The position numbers and the translations under genes were made by a program. A stretch of 64,000 nucleotides of DNA from positions 1,161,529-1,225,528 of the forward strand of contig VZTJ01001761.1 of assembly GCA_013397795.1 (NCBI GenBank), given 5' to 3'. The stretch's first letter is position 1, and every line of letters starts with the position of its first letter. Source of the stretch: Orthonyx spaldingii (taxonomy: Eukaryota > Chordata > Aves > Passeriformes > Orthonychidae). Below, piece after piece: positions 61,771 through 64,000 of the stretch. Below the pieces are notes generated by a model. That model was not told where the DNA came from, searched no databases, and saw nothing but the letters and a program-made list of their open reading frames with translations.

Positions 61771-64000
61771 AATTGCCTGTCAGAGGCTCTGGGGGTCATC
61801 TGACATTCCTTCAAAAATGTCTTTTTCGTGCATTTGACCTTTCTAAAAGAGGGAATATTTTTACTGTTAAATTTTCCTCTTTCTTTCAGCAGACTGAAAG
61901 CCTGTTTTGGATGACCATTGCTTGAGACGATCAGGCAATGTTCACTCTGATGGATAAGACAATTGTGGCAGTTCTGCCCCAGTGGTGGTTATGAAGGACT
62001 GAAGTCAGCTCTTCATTTCATGGACACGAGGAACGCCGCTGATCTCAGCAGGACTGCCTGCACCTCTTGATCCTGTCACTGGCAAACTGGTCCCAGAAAC
62101 AAAGAAATAGCTCAAATTGAGCTGAATCTGCAGAAGAGATCAGTATGTAACTGCGTGTCTTGATGAATTAAGCAATTTTCCTTGAGATTTCTCCTACAGG
62201 TTGATACCACTCTTGGAAAAGGGCAACACAGAGGCTCTGAAACACAGAGCAAAGTAAGGCCTAGTTACTGCTCATATCTAGTCCTAATTAGGAGCTTTTT
62301 GTTCCTAGTATCGAATAAAAGGAACAAAATTCCTTAGTTCAGTATTCTAGGTAACAATGGGTGAATGTGGCAGGATGAAGGCAGATGACATTTCTGGAAA
62401 CACAAAGAACCTCCTGTGACTGAAGGAGCATCGTTAAAAGCAGTAAGAATGGTGGTTTCAAAATTAGTTCAGAATATTGGATCACATAGGAATTCATTTA
62501 GCTTAGGTGTAACAGAGGAACTAATGAGAAAAAAAAGACATAAAAACGCTTTCTGCCCCGTGCTGATGAGAATCAGTGAATATCCATCCAGTTCACATCC
62601 AGTCCTGCATGTCCCTGGTGATCTGGGAAAAGCATAATCAATGCTGGGTGAGCTCTGAGCCCCAGAGCACCCAGGATGGATCATGTTTGCCTCCACCTTC
62701 CAGAGGAGCCTCCTCTGGCTGTGGGGGGACACCAAGAGTCCTTAAATATCCTGGGAAAGCATCTCCATACAAAGCTTCAGTCATGTTACACCTGAACACA
62801 TGTTTTTGGACATCTGTCTTCCATTTGAAAAACAGAAGGCTGAAAAATGTTTCTGGGTCTTTGGAGGGGGGAAGGGGAGGGAAGGGACAGAGGATGCAGC
62901 TTTTCCACCATCAGCATCCTTGAACCAGTTCTCCACCAGGGTCAAGTGTCTCATTCTTTCTCAGGAGTTCATTTTTATGCTGCTTTATGTTTACCCAGGC
63001 CCCTTCCTACACACAGGAAGCTGCTCAGGCTTGGCAACAGACACATGTAAGACAAATTGTTCCGTGCTGGGTAAAGAGCTCTGTAAAACCCCAACAGCTC
63101 TTGGTGCTCTAGTTTGTACCTTGGCAAAATATATGTATCCATTCACCCTGAAGGTAGGACTGGCAATAGAAAATGTTTCCATAAAGAGGAAGAAAACCTT
63201 CAGGAAAAGGGGGAAAAGCTGCTTTTCAACCAAAGTATTCCACTTTTATATTCCATTATTCTCAATTTTGTAAACTGGTAAAAGGGTGGACAGCGCGGGT
63301 GCTCAGCAACTGATGGGAAAGGTGAGGCTCTTCAGAGGTCAACTCATCCCATGGCAGCAGAAATGACCCTGTTTGCCAGGTGTCAGTCAGCAGGTGCAGG
63401 CTGTCCCAAGGTATTCTCCCTCTGAGGGCCACCAAAATCCCCAAAGAGGACAGCTCTGAGGGGTCAGCTAGGCCTGAGGTCTGCACATCACTCTCAGATG
63501 TCTAGAAATAACACCTTTTTCAGATTCAGCCCAAGTTTGCCAAACACTTGAGCTATTTCTTTGTCTCTGGGACCAGTGTTCCAGTGACAGGACCAAGAGG
63601 AGCAGGAGTTTTTGTGTGATGCTGCTCTGGAACAGGCTCCACACTGCCACAGCCGATCCCTTTGGCCTCTGCTCCACCAGCCCTGCGGAGAAAACGTCGA
63701 CGAGTGAGGAACAAGTGCGGATTTGTCTGGGTTCAGTGGCTTTGAGGCAGCACCTGGCACCACAGTGCCCAGACAGACACCAGCCTTCACAAAAAGCTGG
63801 CTCTGGCCCACAGGGAGCTCTGAGCTCTACCGGGCAGAGGGTCCAGGCCGTGGGTATCTTCCTGAACTGATGTTTCTGGCATAAGGGGAACATGGATGGA
63901 AACAGCTCTGCTTTAAATTGCTTACCTTAATACTTGCTGGGGGACATAACCGCAGAGAGGGTTGTCTGCAGCCCTGTTGGGGGACACGCCTGTCACATAG
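61771..64000. other. No gene seen at the right end
   Basis: Several short overlapping frames at 62.4-63.9 kb lack domains. Near 63570-63650 the words GTGACAGGACCAAGAGG and CTCTGGAACAGGCTCC recall CR1 but are too few to call. No gene boundary or promoter is seen before the window ends. Confidence 0.35.

Noticed and set aside
63570..63650. Possible CR1 fragment
   Set aside because: Only two short CR1-like words, not in the expected context.

Overview
This 64 kb window looks like bird nuclear DNA. Two LINE fragments have the sequence of the 3' part of avian/reptilian CR1, and a roughly 1.1 kb solo LTR resembles a family common in bird genomes. Base composition is AT-leaning, with a few CpG-rich islands typical of vertebrate DNA. 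I found no convincing protein-coding gene; the open frames of 60-235 codons are best explained as chance or as reads through repeats.

The one functional locus I can name is the microRNA cluster miR-222 / miR-221, on the + strand at 20.16-20.77 kb. Both hairpins are complete, with both arms of each recognisable. They lie in the order known from mammals, 222 before 221, about 460 nt apart. A very strong 3' splice site (exon start 20114) lies some 40 nt before pre-miR-222, and the first AATAAA after the hairpins is at 21704-21709, followed by a GU-rich stretch. I read 20114 to about 21728 as the terminal exon of the primary transcript (MIR222HG-like). The CpG-rich left edge (1-180) is a plausible host promoter or first exon, making 0.2-20.1 kb mostly its intron. 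Possible internal exons (13820-13936 with strong splice sites; 17770-17846, weaker) and a second CpG-rich segment with ETS-like sites (5.85-6.2 kb) lie inside it.

From 21.7 kb to the end the window resembles a gene-poor interval. It holds a 72-N assembly gap whose flanks nearly duplicate each other (22.59-22.66 kb), a deleted CR1 3' end (23.2 kb), a CpG-enriched block ending in a poly(A) signal (24.3-24.7 kb, possibly LTR-derived), and a minus-strand solo LTR with a 6-bp target-site duplication (36.76-37.84 kb). It also holds an older CR1 copy (49.65-49.89 kb) and several stretches that read like conserved regulatory DNA (33.3-33.8, 46.1-47.85, 59.1-59.35, 60.54-60.71 and 61.35-61.77 kb). Just right of the 46-48 kb CpG zone is a perfect 12-bp inverted repeat around the tetraloop GCGA.

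How the parts would work together, by inference: RNA polymerase II starts near the left edge, splices to 20114 or leaves the transcript unspliced, and Drosha and Dicer release miR-222 and miR-221. These share the seed GCUACA and are known in vertebrates to repress targets such as CDKN1B and KIT. The downstream desert may hold distal enhancers. I saw no clear evidence of a new biological system; the least explained items are the GNRA-capped palindrome, the CpG-rich zone beside it, and the splice site set against pre-miR-222.
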